Source of the DNA: Bacillus_BA songklensis
GTDB lineage: Bacteria; Bacillota; Bacilli; Bacillales; Bacillaceae_H
NCBI RefSeq assembly: GCF_042649685.1
Contig: NZ_JBHRZT010000072.1
Span: forward strand, 248,001 to 312,000
Length of the DNA stretch: 64,000 nt
Direction: 5' to 3'
In this document: in pieces, positions 34,147 through 42,952 of the stretch
Layout of the letters: every line of letters starts with the position of its first letter
Position numbering within the stretch: the stretch's first letter is position 1
Notes under the pieces: model-generated
Seen by the model: the letters and a program-made list of their open reading frames with translations, nothing else
What the model was told of the DNA's origin: nothing
Databases searched by the model: none
Position numbers and translations under genes: made by a program

Positions 34147-36024
34147 ATGACTGAGACAACCTGTTATTTGAATACATGGAAGCGTTTTGTGAATGAGGGG
34201 ATACTTGATGCATCCCGTTTAAACAAAAGAATTATGGAGTCTTGGTATCGGTGCAGGAAGAAGGAAGTGAATCCATACTTACATATGGGACAGCATATTT
34301 TGTCTGATGACTTGCTTGCGGTTCAAAAAGAAAAGAGTTCCTTATTTCTCAACATCGCTTTACCTCACTTGGATAAAATGAGGGACGTGACTGAAGAGTC
34401 GGAAATGATGGCCTTATTGGTTGATCCAGATGGGTATGTATTATCCTTTACAGGAAATCAAGATGTTTTACACGATGCAAGAAAAATCAATTTCACTGAA
34501 GGGGTCCGCTGGACGGAAGGAGAAGTTGGAACGAATGCCATAGGAACAGCTTTACAAATTGGAGAAGCCGTTATGATAAGCGGAACGGAACATTATTCTG
34601 TTGCTTCTCATGGCTGGAGTTGTTCGGCAGCCCCGATTCGCAATGATGACGGAAAGTTGCTGGGAGTTATTGATGTTTCTTGTCCCGTAAATCGTACCCA
34701 TCCTTTTATGCTTGGAATGGTCGCCTCCATTGCACATGCGATAGAACATGAATTATGTATAAGAGCACGCCAAAACGAGGTGGAACTTATTCATAGATGT
34801 ATAGAGCTAATTGAAACGAATCAGCCAGTAATCGTTTGTAATAATAAAAACGTAGTGGTCGCCACCAGTAAATCTGTTCGGCAAAAAGTATCTAACTGTG
34901 TTGGTATGAAAGTAAATGAACTATTACAATACGAATTTCAGATTGCAATGGAAACACCCATACTCTCAGACACTCATAAGGGTGTAATAGGAACGTGTAT
35001 CTACTTATTAGAAGAAGCGGCTAATAAACCGAATCAGAGGTTCATCCCGTCTTTTTCTTCTAAACCGTTTTATTTTGAAGGAGAAGCCGGTACAAGTAAA
35101 ACCTTTCAGCATACGTTAGATGACATGAAGCGTGTTGCACCCACGGATGCGAGTGTTTACATATTAGGGGAAACCGGGACAGGGAAAGAGTTGGTTGCAA
35201 AAGCCATTCATGACAACAGTTCACGCAAAGACGGTCCTTTTATTGCATTAAATTGCGGTGCCATTCCAAAAGAGTTAATGGAAAGTGAATTATTCGGTTA
35301 CGTGGAAGGGGCATTTACCGGAGCAAAACGCCAGGGGTATAAAGGGAAATTTGAACAGGCAAACAACGGGACTATTTTTCTTGATGAGATTGGGGAGATT
35401 CCTCCATCCATGCAAGTTGCGCTTTTGCGTGTTTTGCAAGAACGCAAGCTTACTCCGATTGGGGGAACAAAAGAGATTCCTTTGAATATTCGGATTGTTA
35501 CCGCCACTCATCGTGATCTTTCCCAGCTTGTTAATGAAGGCACCTTCCGTAAAGATTTATATTACCGTCTCCATGTGTATCCTATGTATGTACCGCCTTT
35601 ACGGGAAAGAAAGGAAGATATCCCTCACTTAGTGAAATACTTTTGCCAAAAGAATAATTGGAACATGAAATGGCCGGATGAATTTTTTGATAGATTGATG
35701 GAATATGATTGGCCGGGAAACATAAGGGAATTATTCAATGTATTGGAACGTTTACAAATCGTATCACCAAGTGCATCGATAGATAAGTTCCAGTTGGCTG
35801 ATTTGTTGCATTCATTGGATACCCATTTCAGATTTACCACTCCATCTAGTACTAAAAACGAAAGAGCAGAAACTTCCACTGAACTCACATTCCGCGAAAA
35901 AATCCAAAAAGATTTAATGATTGAGGCATTACAAAAAACAAAAGGAAATGTTTCGTTGGCCGCAAAATTGCTGGATATTCCGAGAAGCACATTTTACAAA
36001 CGAATTCAGAAATTTAATTTATGA
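34147..36024 (+). CDS. acoR: Sigma-54-dependent activator of the acetoin operon
   Basis: 625 residues. The N-terminal sensory part includes a GAF domain (region GVRWTEGEVGTNAIGTALQ). The AAA+ domain has Walker A GETGTGKE (341-348), the sigma-54 contact loop GAFTGA (388-393) and Walker B IFLDEIGEIP. A Fis-type HTH lies at the end (KGNVSLAAKLLDIPRSTFYKRI). By family it senses acetoin and activates acoABCL from the -24/-12 promoter. The frame opens at 33994, but GAGGGTG 6 nt upstream and homology support ATG 34147. Confidence 0.93.
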   Translation: MTETTCYLNTWKRFVNEGILDASRLNKRIMESWYRCRKKEVNPYLHMGQHILSDDLLAVQKEKSSLFLNIALPHLDKMRDVTEESEMMALLVDPDGYVLSFTGNQDVLHDARKINFTEGVRWTEGEVGTNAIGTALQIGEAVMISGTEHYSVASHGWSCSAAPIRNDDGKLLGVIDVSCPVNRTHPFMLGMVASIAHAIEHELCIRARQNEVELIHRCIELIETNQPVIVCNNKNVVVATSKSVRQKVSNCVGMKVNELLQYEFQIAMETPILSDTHKGVIGTCIYLLEEAANKPNQRFIPSFSSKPFYFEGEAGTSKTFQHTLDDMKRVAPTDASVYILGETGTGKELVAKAIHDNSSRKDGPFIALNCGAIPKELMESELFGYVEGAFTGAKRQGYKGKFEQANNGTIFLDEIGEIPPSMQVALLRVLQERKLTPIGGTKEIPLNIRIVTATHRDLSQLVNEGTFRKDLYYRLHVYPMYVPPLRERKEDIPHLVKYFCQKNNWNMKWPDEFFDRLMEYDWPGNIRELFNVLERLQIVSPSASIDKFQLADLLHSLDTHFRFTTPSSTKNERAETSTELTFREKIQKDLMIEALQKTKGNVSLAAKLLDIPRSTFYKRIQKFNL

Positions 36025-36275
36025 ACGAATTTTATGGCCAAGTCTTATCAAAACAGAAACAACACTTGACTTTCTTTTAGGACGTTTCGTTTTTTAAGAG
36101 AAGGGTATAGTAGAAAAAAGTGAAGAAAGAGGTGAAAGAGACAGGCTAGGAAGTAGTAAACTGTCCGGTAAACTGCAGTTTTTGGTTAGAATCGGTTTTT
36201 AGCAACCCTGATTTCTGCAAAAACCAGTTTTGATATAACTTCAATTTCTGATTAAAATTTAAAGGAGTGATCAAG
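36025..36275. other. Intergenic region after acoR
   Basis: No gene is seen. There are AT-rich imperfect repeats around GTTTTTGG/AAAAACCAG (36176-36232). A TATAGT at about 36107 could be a -10 for the next gene. Confidence 0.35.
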
Positions 36276-36548
36276 ATGAAACAAGCCGTTCGATTAAATT
36301 CATGGATTCTGGCAGGAGTGGGAACTTCAGCCCTTATCTGGATTTCTTCAAAGCCAAATAGGGAGAAAGCCATGACTATGCTAAGAAGATGGACAGGGAT
36401 AGGGAAAGCTAAACGTGAAATCACGCTCGAGGAGGCATTCCCTATAGAAAAGGCAGGACACCCGGACCCTCATGATATAGGTGATAATAATATGGTGAGT
36501 GAAGGGGCTTTATATTCAGTTAAATATTACAACAAGGAAATTCAATAA
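36276..36548 (+). CDS. Hypothetical protein, 90 aa, membrane-associated
   Basis: A short hydrophobic segment near the N-terminus (NSWILAGVGTSALIWISS) is followed by a basic stretch (KPNREKAMTMLRRWTG) and a polar tail rich in acidic residues. No family is recognised. AAAGGAG 8 nt upstream selects ATG 36276. It is a single-gene unit with a strong terminator. Confidence 0.6.
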   Translation: MKQAVRLNSWILAGVGTSALIWISSKPNREKAMTMLRRWTGIGKAKREITLEEAFPIEKAGHPDPHDIGDNNMVSEGALYSVKYYNKEIQ

Positions 36549-36585
36549 CTTGAGCGATTTCCTTTAACCATGGAACAGCAATATT

Positions 36586-36627
36586 AAAAAAGGCAGGTGA
36601 GTCCCGCTCGGATTCACCTGCCTTTTA
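36586..36627 (+). terminator. Intrinsic terminator
   Basis: AAAAGGCAGGTGA pairs with TTCACCTGCCTTTT around a 12-nt loop. Confidence 0.9.
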
Positions 36628-36833
36628 CCTTTATAATAGATTTAATCGAGGGGAAATCACTTAAACGGTCGAATCCTAATGTCCTTCTAAAAGAATCATT
36701 ATAGAAGCAGATTTGTTTAGAGTTTCCTCTTCCTTTTTGGTAAAATTATCTAAAATGGGGAATTAGCTCTATGGTAATAGATGGACATCCATTACATATT
36801 AGCTTATTAAAGAAGTTATACAGGGAGGTAAGA

Positions 36834-37604
36834 ATGAAACATAATGAAACTGTCCAAACCCATCAATTAGAGGATGTTATTGAACTCGACGGCTTTAAAT
36901 TGTTTGTTAAAATAATGGGGGAAAATAGGGAAACACCAACCGTCATAATGGACGCAGGGTATGGTGATTACTCAAAGGCCTGGACTTCCATTTATCCGGA
37001 GATAGCCAAATTAACAAAAGTGATGGTTTATGATAGAGCCGGATTAGGCAAGAGTGAAAAAAGTCCAAATGTCCGTACGAGTTTAGAAATGGTAAAGGAA
37101 CTTAAAGGGCTATTGAACAAATTAGGAGTGGAACCTCCGTATATCCTGGTAGGCCATTCGTTTGGGGGAGTAAACGTAAGGCTTTATGCCTCTATGTTTC
37201 CTGGTGAAGCAGCCGGAGTGGTGTTGGTTGACTCTACGCCAGAAGACTATAAAGATCGATTGCTTCCAACAATGCCTGATAAATTTCAAGAAGCTTATCA
37301 CAAACAATTTATCTATGAAGGTACATACGATGAATTTATGGAAAGTTTGAACCAAGTAAAGACAAATAGAAAGCATTTTGGAGATGTTCCCTTGCTTGTT
37401 TTATCGGCAGGGAAAAAAGCTTTTTATTCTAAAGAATCGCAGGAGATATGGCATGATATGCAAAAAGAGCTGCTTGATTTATCGACAAAGAGTGAACTGA
37501 TTATTGCTCAAAAAAGCGGTCACTATATCCAACATGATGAGCCGGAATATGTAGTGAATGCCATAAAAAAAATAATAGGTGAATCCGCGTCAAAGGTAAA
37601 ATAA
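36834..37604 (+). CDS. Alpha/beta hydrolase
   Basis: 256 residues of alpha/beta-hydrolase fold. The nucleophile elbow GHSFGG places Ser at residue 109, the oxyanion region is MDAGYGD, and the catalytic His is in KSGHYIQHDEPE near the C-terminus. The general-acid Asp is probably in the segment around VPLLVLSAGKK. There is no signal peptide, so it is cytosolic, and the substrate is unknown. GGGAGG 5 nt upstream gives ATG 36834, although the frame is open from 36771. It is monocistronic. Confidence 0.85.
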   Translation: MKHNETVQTHQLEDVIELDGFKLFVKIMGENRETPTVIMDAGYGDYSKAWTSIYPEIAKLTKVMVYDRAGLGKSEKSPNVRTSLEMVKELKGLLNKLGVEPPYILVGHSFGGVNVRLYASMFPGEAAGVVLVDSTPEDYKDRLLPTMPDKFQEAYHKQFIYEGTYDEFMESLNQVKTNRKHFGDVPLLVLSAGKKAFYSKESQEIWHDMQKELLDLSTKSELIIAQKSGHYIQHDEPEYVVNAIKKIIGESASKVK

Positions 37605-37620
37605 ATAACTATAAAGAAAA

Positions 37621-37670
37621 GAGGCTGTCCCATAAGTCTCTAATCAATAGCAAAAGTTGAGTCATCCTCT
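37621..37670. repeat. Family A repeat fragment
   Basis: GAGGCTGTCCCATAAGTCTC at the left and GAGTCATCCTC at the right form imperfect inverted ends. It lies between convergent genes. Confidence 0.5.
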
Positions 37671-37679
37671 TCATACAAA

Positions 37680-37979
37680 TTAATGCTGAGGAAGATTTAA
37701 TACTGTTTGTGTAGTGTTTAAATCCACCTGTAATTGTTCTTTCAAGTCATGTGGATGATAGTACCCCTTAGAAATCATATAGTTGGTTATTTTTTCGTGT
37801 GTTTCTATAGCATCCCCTAACTGTTTCCGCAATGCAGCTTTTAATTCTGGAGTGGCTGTTTCTGTTACGGCTAAAGCAGTATTAATAACCCCTGATTTTG
37901 CAGAAATTAAAAAATCTGTTGCTATAACCTGGTCTGTCAGTGCACCCATTCCTGCTAGGTTTTGCAAAAAATTAGTCAT
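37680..37979 (-). CDS. yraD: CotF-like spore coat protein (YraD type)
   Basis: 99 residues of the coat-protein CotF family, a ferritin-like helical pair. ALTDQVIATDFLISAKSGVINTALAVTET is followed by ELKAALRKQLGDAIETHEKITNYMISKGYYHPHDL, the CotF hallmark. In B. subtilis such proteins lie in the yra cluster with adhB. It overlaps the upstream small partner by 4 bp and has GGAGG before its ATG. Its place is presumably in the spore coat. Confidence 0.85.
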   Translation of the reverse strand: MTNFLQNLAGMGALTDQVIATDFLISAKSGVINTALAVTETATPELKAALRKQLGDAIETHEKITNYMISKGYYHPHDLKEQLQVDLNTTQTVLNLPQH

Positions 37980-38182
37980 GAAAGCTCCCTCCGATTTGTT
38001 AAAAACCCCTGTAATTGCTGAATATGTTGTTTCCCTGTACTAACGTCAGTTGAAAGAAGAGCTTTTAGTTCCTCATCTTGTGCTAATCCGCTCATAGTAG
38101 TAGATTTTGTTAAACAAACATTCTTAAAAGTCAATAATTCATGAACTTCAAGTGTTTCATGAAGCCCCAAGGATTTTGTCAT
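37976..38182 (-). CDS. yraE: Small CotF-associated coat protein (YraE type)
   Basis: 68 residues. HETLEVHELLTFKNVCLTKSTTMSGLAQDEELKALL resembles the N-terminal helix pair of CotF-like proteins. It pairs with yraD in a two-gene unit with an ATGA overlap. AAGGGAGG precedes the ATG. The plus-strand gene at 38417 is its paralogue (FHESMETHEILNFKTVCLLRSKLMQGL). Confidence 0.8.
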   Translation of the reverse strand: MTKSLGLHETLEVHELLTFKNVCLTKSTTMSGLAQDEELKALLSTDVSTGKQHIQQLQGFLTNRRELS

Positions 38183-38416
38183 GATTTTCCCTCCCTTATA
38201 ATGATCATTTACTTCCTTATATTACGTATTAGAAGTTTTCTTATTCATTAGGATTTTTCTTCTCAATAGTTAAAAAGTCTCGCTTAATGCCGGTAAAGTT
38301 AAGGGTGTTAAAAAGAAACTGACTCTGCAGAAACATTGTTCAGGTTGTGTTTCCTTGTATAAAAGACAGCGTCATAAGGAGAAAATACTTTTGTTAAAGA
38401 ATTGGGAGGTGAACAT
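38183..38416. promoter_or_regulatory. Divergent promoter region of the coat-protein pairs
   Basis: This is a 234-bp region between two divergent paralogous pairs. On the minus strand CATTATA (near 38195-38205) resembles a sigma-G/sigma-F -10, but the -35 is poor. On the plus side TTGTATAAAAGAC at about 38365 may be promoter DNA. No firm assignment is possible. Confidence 0.35.
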
Positions 38417-38632
38417 ATGGAACAAAATGAATTAGCATTTCATGAATCGATGGAAACACATGAAATCCTCAACTTTAAAACCGTGTGTCTGCTCAGATCA
38501 AAATTGATGCAAGGATTATGCTTTGATAACGATTTGAAAGCGTTAATGGAAAAAGACGTACAACAATCCATTAAAGATGTGAATGAACTTCTTACTTTAT
38601 ACTCAAAAGCTAAAATAGCCAAACTACAATAA
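38417..38632 (+). CDS. yraG: Small CotF-associated coat protein (YraG type)
   Basis: 71 residues, paralogous to the minus-strand gene at 37976 (shared HExxExHExLxFKxVCL and later LKALMxxDV). GGGAGGTG 5 nt upstream selects ATG 38417. It is directly followed by the larger CotF-like partner, whose ribosome site overlaps its stop. The order yraG-yraF-adhB matches B. subtilis. Confidence 0.8.
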   Translation: MEQNELAFHESMETHEILNFKTVCLLRSKLMQGLCFDNDLKALMEKDVQQSIKDVNELLTLYSKAKIAKLQ

Positions 38633-38647
38633 TTGGAGGTGAAAAAG

Positions 38648-39010
38648 GTGAACAATGATTTTTTGGATCCAAGAAATGCTGAAGGTATGCCAAACCTTGC
38701 TGATTCAGCATTCGCATTAGATTTTTTGTTGGCTGTAAAAAATGGGGTGAGAAACTATGCGATCGCCATAACAGAAACTTCAAGCCCTGAACTTAGAAGC
38801 GCTTTACGCAATCAAATGGAAGCCGCAATTGACTTGCACGGGGAAATATCCCAGCTCATGATTAACAAAGGATGGCTTCATCCTTATGACGTTAACGAAC
38901 AATTTCCATTGGATGTGAAAGCAGCTGAGACCGCGGTTAAAATTGCGGGTATGCCGCTCTTCCCTAACGACACAGATCGACTTGGGATGTTTGCAACGCC
39001 AAATAAATAA
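38648..39010 (+). CDS. yraF: CotF-like spore coat protein (YraF type)
   Basis: 120 residues of the CotF family. SAFALDFLLAVKNGVRNYAIAITETSSPELRSALRNQ and ISQLMINKGWLHPYDVNEQ align with the protein at 37680, with an added C-terminal tail (GMPLFPNDTDRLGMF). GGAGG 8 nt upstream favours GTG 38648; the TTG at 38633 lies before the site. It is 15 bp after yraG and 17 bp before adhB, so one operon. Confidence 0.83.
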   Translation: MNNDFLDPRNAEGMPNLADSAFALDFLLAVKNGVRNYAIAITETSSPELRSALRNQMEAAIDLHGEISQLMINKGWLHPYDVNEQFPLDVKAAETAVKIAGMPLFPNDTDRLGMFATPNK

Positions 39011-39027
39011 AAGAGGAGAAATCAAAC

Positions 39028-40164
39028 ATGAAAGCCGTTACGTATCAAGGCATTAAAAATGTGGAGGTCAAAGAGGTCAAGGACCCTAAAATTAAAAACG
39101 CGGATGATATTATCATCAAGGTCACAACATCAGCGATATGCGGCTCTGATTTGCATTTAATTCATGCGATGATTCCCAATATGCCTACAGACTATGTTAT
39201 CGGCCATGAGCCGATGGGAATTGTCGAAGAAGTGGGCCCGGGGGTAACCAAGCTGAAGAAGGGAGACAGGGTAATCATCCCGTTTAACGTCAGCTGCGGT
39301 GAATGCTGGTATTGTAAACACGGCATTACAAGTCAATGCGATGAATCGAATCCCCATGGAGATATGGGAGGATTTTTCGGCTATTCCGAAACGACCGGTG
39401 GATTTGCCGGAGGACAAGCCCAATACATGCGAGTTCCTTACGGGAATTTTACACCTTTCAAAATTCCGGATGATTGTGAAGTGGACGATGAAAAATTAGT
39501 ATTACTTGCCGATGCCGCATCGACAGCATATTGGAGTGTCGACCACGCGGGTGTTAAAGCTGATGATACTGTCATCATTTTAGGCTGTGGTCCTGTTGGA
39601 TTGCTTGCACAAAAATTCGCCTGGCTAAAAGGTGCAAAAAGAGTTATTGCTGTCGATTATCTTGATTACCGTTTACAGCATGCAAAACGAACCAATAATG
39701 TGGAGATCGTCAATTTTGAACAACAAGAAAACATTGGAAATTATTTGAAAGAGATTACACAAGGTGGAGCAGATGTCGTGATTGACTGTTCAGGAATGAG
39801 CGGTAAGATGACACCAATGGAGTTTCTTGCAAGTGGCTTGAAACTCCATGGCGGAGCTATGGGCGGTATCGTTATTGCTTCCCAGGCAGTGCGTAAAGCC
39901 GGAACTATTCAAATAACAGGCGTTTACGGCGGTCGTTATAACGGTTTCCCGCTTGGAGACTTATTCCAGCGGAACGTGGATCTCAAGATGGGACAGGCGC
40001 CGGTCATCCCGATTATGCCGCACCTTTATAATTTGGTTGCAGAAGGAAAGGTTGATCCAGGTGACGTCGTTACACATGTATTGCCATTGGACCAAGCTAA
40101 ACATGGATATGAAGTGTTTGACACAAGAACGGATGGATGCATTAAAGTCGTTCTCAAGCCATAA
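39028..40164 (+). CDS. adhB: Zinc-dependent alcohol dehydrogenase (AdhB type)
   Basis: 378 residues of the medium-chain dehydrogenase family, equal in length to B. subtilis AdhB. The catalytic zinc site is ICGSDLH and GHEPMG, the structural zinc cluster is CGECWYCKHGITSQC, and the NAD motif is ILGCGPVGLLAQ. It would oxidise or reduce an alcohol/aldehyde with NAD(H). The substrate is unknown; its long insert and the PCC-type ending resemble formaldehyde-dismutase-like members. Its place in a coat-gene operon suggests a role in sporulation or germination. Confidence 0.88.
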   Translation: MKAVTYQGIKNVEVKEVKDPKIKNADDIIIKVTTSAICGSDLHLIHAMIPNMPTDYVIGHEPMGIVEEVGPGVTKLKKGDRVIIPFNVSCGECWYCKHGITSQCDESNPHGDMGGFFGYSETTGGFAGGQAQYMRVPYGNFTPFKIPDDCEVDDEKLVLLADAASTAYWSVDHAGVKADDTVIILGCGPVGLLAQKFAWLKGAKRVIAVDYLDYRLQHAKRTNNVEIVNFEQQENIGNYLKEITQGGADVVIDCSGMSGKMTPMEFLASGLKLHGGAMGGIVIASQAVRKAGTIQITGVYGGRYNGFPLGDLFQRNVDLKMGQAPVIPIMPHLYNLVAEGKVDPGDVVTHVLPLDQAKHGYEVFDTRTDGCIKVVLKP

Positions 40165-40198
40165 TCGAGAAAATTGGCCCATTTCGTCTCAAAACGGG

Positions 40199-40243
40199 GT
40201 GTTATCTTAAGGTGACTTTCTTAAAATCACTTTAGGATAACAC
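40199..40243. terminator. Bidirectional hairpin terminator after adhB
   Basis: GTGTTATC (40199-40206) and GATAACAC (40236-40243) close a stem extended by TTAAGGTGA/TCACTTTA, followed by TACATTACCTTTTATTTT. It lies between convergent genes. Confidence 0.7.
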
Positions 40244-40273
40244 TACATTACCTTTTATTTTTATATATAAGAT

Positions 40274-40570
40274 CTACAGAAGCCTTTTCAGCTGGTCCAG
40301 CAAATTCTCTTCCGTCAATATTTCAATTTGCCGTTCTCCTAACAAGTCGAAATGAGGATAACCAGATCGGTTATCAATAAAACGGGAAGGGATTCCGTAT
40401 TTCTTTCCCCATTGAATCAGCCGTTCGATATCTGCACATCCCACTTTCGTCACTGTTTTCATCCCGGGAAAACGCTCATCGATCCAATAATGCGTAATAA
40501 AAGCAATCTCTCCGCGTTTCACCTTTTCTTTCCACGATTGTAATTCTCCTCGTTTAATTCCAAAAGCCAT
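40274..40570 (-). CDS. Conserved hypothetical protein, 98 aa
   Basis: A soluble protein beginning MAFGIKRGELQSWKEKVKRGEIAFITHYWIDERFPG (positions in two parts around residue 20) and containing TKVGCADIERLIQWGKKYGIP and HFDLLGERQ. It looks like a well-conserved Bacillus protein of unknown role; the conserved Cys, His and Asp residues could form a site. GAGGTG 5 nt before the ATG supports translation. Confidence 0.7.
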   Translation of the reverse strand: MAFGIKRGELQSWKEKVKRGEIAFITHYWIDERFPGMKTVTKVGCADIERLIQWGKKYGIPSRFIDNRSGYPHFDLLGERQIEILTEENLLDQLKRLL

Positions 40571-40938
40571 GTTCTCACCTCTTTACACACTATATTACCA
40601 AAAAGTTAATCAAACATAGCAACACTTGCTCTCATTATTTTATGAGGGATATAGACTACCGGAAAGCGGATTGGCAGAAGAGGCAAGGCAAATAATGTTT
40701 CACAGCCGCTTCTTGAAATGGTGATGAAGGGATAAAGATGAAGCCATTTTGATTTTTGAAGGAAATTTTTCCAAAATTAGTATTTACATTATTTTCCTTA
40801 AATGTATAATTAACAATGTAAAGAAAATTAACGGTGTTAACTAAGATGAAAACAGTCATTGGAGTAAAAGAAGCGGCATAGAACCCAAAAGCTTTGAGTT
40901 AAAATAAATTTTTATCATAAGGGGGGAAAGGCAGTCTC
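40571..40938. other. Intergenic region before the TetR gene
   Basis: No gene is seen. AT-rich dyads, including TTTACATT/AATGTAAA-like arms (about 40784-40826) and AACGGTGTT, could be the regulator's operator and promoter. Confidence 0.35.
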
Positions 40939-41544
40939 ATGGAGATAAAGAAAAGACGAATAAAAGAAATTGAGGAAATGAAGCAAGAGATTATTAAAGC
41001 GGCTGTACGACTGTTTTTAGCGGAAGGGTATCCCAACGTTTCAATGCGGAAAATCGCCAGGGAGATCGATTACTCTGCTACTACTATCTATAACTATTTT
41101 GCCAACAAAGAAGAAATTCTCATCCATTTATTAAAATATGCCTATGCGAAGTTTCTGAACAGTTTGGTGGATGCATCCAAAGCTGATGAAACCGTCGGAG
41201 CATTAGAAAGACTGAAAGCGGCATTGCACGCCTATATTACGTTCGGTCTGCAAAATCCCGACTATTATCAATTGATTTTTATTGAAAATCTGCATCACTT
41301 ACAAGTAGCAGGTTCTAAAGATAATGATCGGTTTAAAGGGTTTCTTTTATTAACAGATGCTGTAACAGAAGCGATGGAAGAGGGAGTGTTGAAGAAGGAT
41401 AACCCCGCTTTAGTATCTCAATCCTTATGGGCATCGCTGCACGGAATCACGTCACTATTAATCAAATTTCCCGGATTTGATTGGTGTAAGGAAGAAGAGC
41501 TGGTTTCCTTTCATGTTGAAGCAATGATCAGCGGGATGAAGTAA
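40939..41544 (+). CDS. TetR/AcrR-family transcriptional regulator
   Basis: 201 residues. The N-terminal HTH (EIIKAAVRLFLAEGYPNVSMRKIAREID, then SATTIYNYFANKEEIL) is typical. The C-terminal effector domain has the WASLHGITSLLIKFPGF motif of the WHG group. It is followed 74 bp later by the DUF2306 membrane gene, which it probably controls as a repressor. GGGGGGAAAGG precedes the ATG. Confidence 0.87.
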   Translation: MEIKKRRIKEIEEMKQEIIKAAVRLFLAEGYPNVSMRKIAREIDYSATTIYNYFANKEEILIHLLKYAYAKFLNSLVDASKADETVGALERLKAALHAYITFGLQNPDYYQLIFIENLHHLQVAGSKDNDRFKGFLLLTDAVTEAMEEGVLKKDNPALVSQSLWASLHGITSLLIKFPGFDWCKEEELVSFHVEAMISGMK

Positions 41545-41618
41545 TCATCTTGGAAGCGTAAGGCAGGGCTATGAATCGATAGTGAATTACCATATACGAA
41601 TGTAGGGGGAATTGGCTA

Positions 41619-42278
41619 ATGACCAAGCGGAAAATGAACTTTTTCGTTTTGCTTTGTTATTTTATCGTCATTGTTTTTTTAGTGTATATCTTTTCGACAT
41701 ATATTTTCAATAGTCCGCGAAACGCGGGGGCCGCTACGGAGAAAAGACTGATCGCCCACTTTCCGTGGGCCATTTGGGAAACCTTTCTCTATGTTCACAT
41801 ATTAACAGGGGCTATCGCATTAATCATTGGTCCACTTCAATTTCTAAACCAAAGCCGTAAAAACATCCAGTTTCATCGGACACTCGGAAAAATCTATGTT
41901 ATTTCCATTTTCATTAGTGTTCCCGAAGGTGTTTATCTTGCTTTTTATGCAACAGGTGGAATTGGTTCTACATTTGGATTTCTACTCCTTGATATCATCT
42001 GGTTTTATACGACGTTTACAGCACTCAAACGAATTAAGGAGCGCGACATTATTGGTCATCAGGAATGGATGCTGCGAAGTTATGCTGCAACTTTCGTCTT
42101 CGTTACGTTCCGGCTATTCATGCCGATTTTTGTTTTTGCTATAGGATTGGGTTTCAAGGTTGGCTTTCCATTTGCGATATTGACATCAATTGCTGTCAAT
42201 CTATCCATAGCTGAATGGTATTTGCGCAAGAAACGGAAAACTATTGCCGGTATTAATCCTCAGAGCTTACATTCTTAA
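41619..42278 (+). CDS. DUF2306 membrane protein
   Basis: 219 residues with about seven membrane helices. Conserved family residues include LYVHILTGAIALIIGPLQF, FHRTLGKIYV, and GHQEWMLRSYA, with histidines placed as in cytochrome b561-like four-helix proteins. Heme binding is inference. The role is unknown. TetR-DUF2306 pairs suggest an inducible membrane stress function. Confidence 0.8.
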   Translation: MTKRKMNFFVLLCYFIVIVFLVYIFSTYIFNSPRNAGAATEKRLIAHFPWAIWETFLYVHILTGAIALIIGPLQFLNQSRKNIQFHRTLGKIYVISIFISVPEGVYLAFYATGGIGSTFGFLLLDIIWFYTTFTALKRIKERDIIGHQEWMLRSYAATFVFVTFRLFMPIFVFAIGLGFKVGFPFAILTSIAVNLSIAEWYLRKKRKTIAGINPQSLHS

Positions 42279-42463
42279 ACAAAATAAATGGTGCCTGTTT
42301 CTACCCGTAAACGTTCAAAGGTTCAATAAAAATCTAGTGGTAACACGCATATTTTACCTACAGGAGAAGACAGAGGAAGGATTTCTAAGAATGAAACATT
42401 TTTTACTTTCCTTCGTTTAAATTAATGTGAGCGTTAAAAATTACCAAAAAGGGTGTGTTCGTT

Positions 42464-42946
42464 ATGGAAATGTCTTTACGGTTACCTAAATTATTAATCG
42501 TTTTTATTTCAGCTTTATCGTTCGTTTTTTCTTTTATGCTGGCTCCAATTTCACAAGCAGAGGCATCCGTTTCGTGGGGGCAGGAAGTGACAGAGGTTGC
42601 TAAGCGTTATACAGGTACTCCTTATCAATGGGGAGGAACGACACCAAAAGGCTTTGACGCTTCCGGTTACACTCAATATGTATTTAAGATATCTGCCGCT
42701 AAAATCAGCTTGCCTCGTACCGCGAAAGATCAATATAAAACAGGGAAATCTGTTCAGCGAAAAGAGGTAAAAGAGGGCGATCTGGTATTCTTTAACACAA
42801 ACAACCAAAACGTCTCTTTCGTCGGAATTTATCTTGGAAAAAATAAATTCATTGCTGCGACTTCAAAAGGGGTTCGAATCCAGGATTTAAATTTAAAGTA
42901 TTGGAAAGATCGCTATGTAGGTGCCAAAAGAGTCTTAAAACAATAA
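42464..42946 (+). CDS. NlpC/P60-domain protein lacking catalytic residues (secreted)
   Basis: 160 residues. A signal peptide (helix LLIVFISALSFVFSFMLAP, cleavage near AEA-S) is followed by one NlpC/P60 domain. The fold markers are intact (AKRYTGTPYQWGGTTPKGFD, SLPRTAKDQY, EGDLVFF, KYWKDRYVGAKRV). However the nucleophile of the FDCSGF motif is Ala66, the first His of SHVGIY is Phe119, and the second His of FIHA is Ala131. All three catalytic positions are thus replaced, at the proper 12-residue spacing. It cannot be a cysteine peptidase and may bind peptidoglycan or regulate real hydrolases. AAGGGTG precedes ATG 42464. Confidence 0.85.
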   Translation: MEMSLRLPKLLIVFISALSFVFSFMLAPISQAEASVSWGQEVTEVAKRYTGTPYQWGGTTPKGFDASGYTQYVFKISAAKISLPRTAKDQYKTGKSVQRKEVKEGDLVFFNTNNQNVSFVGIYLGKNKFIAATSKGVRIQDLNLKYWKDRYVGAKRVLKQ

Positions 42947-42952
42947 TTCTAT

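Noticed and set aside
36176..36232. Possible riboswitch before the gene at 36276
   Set aside because: The imperfect GTTTTTGG/AAAAACC repeats do not fit any riboswitch core I know, and the arms do not pair well.
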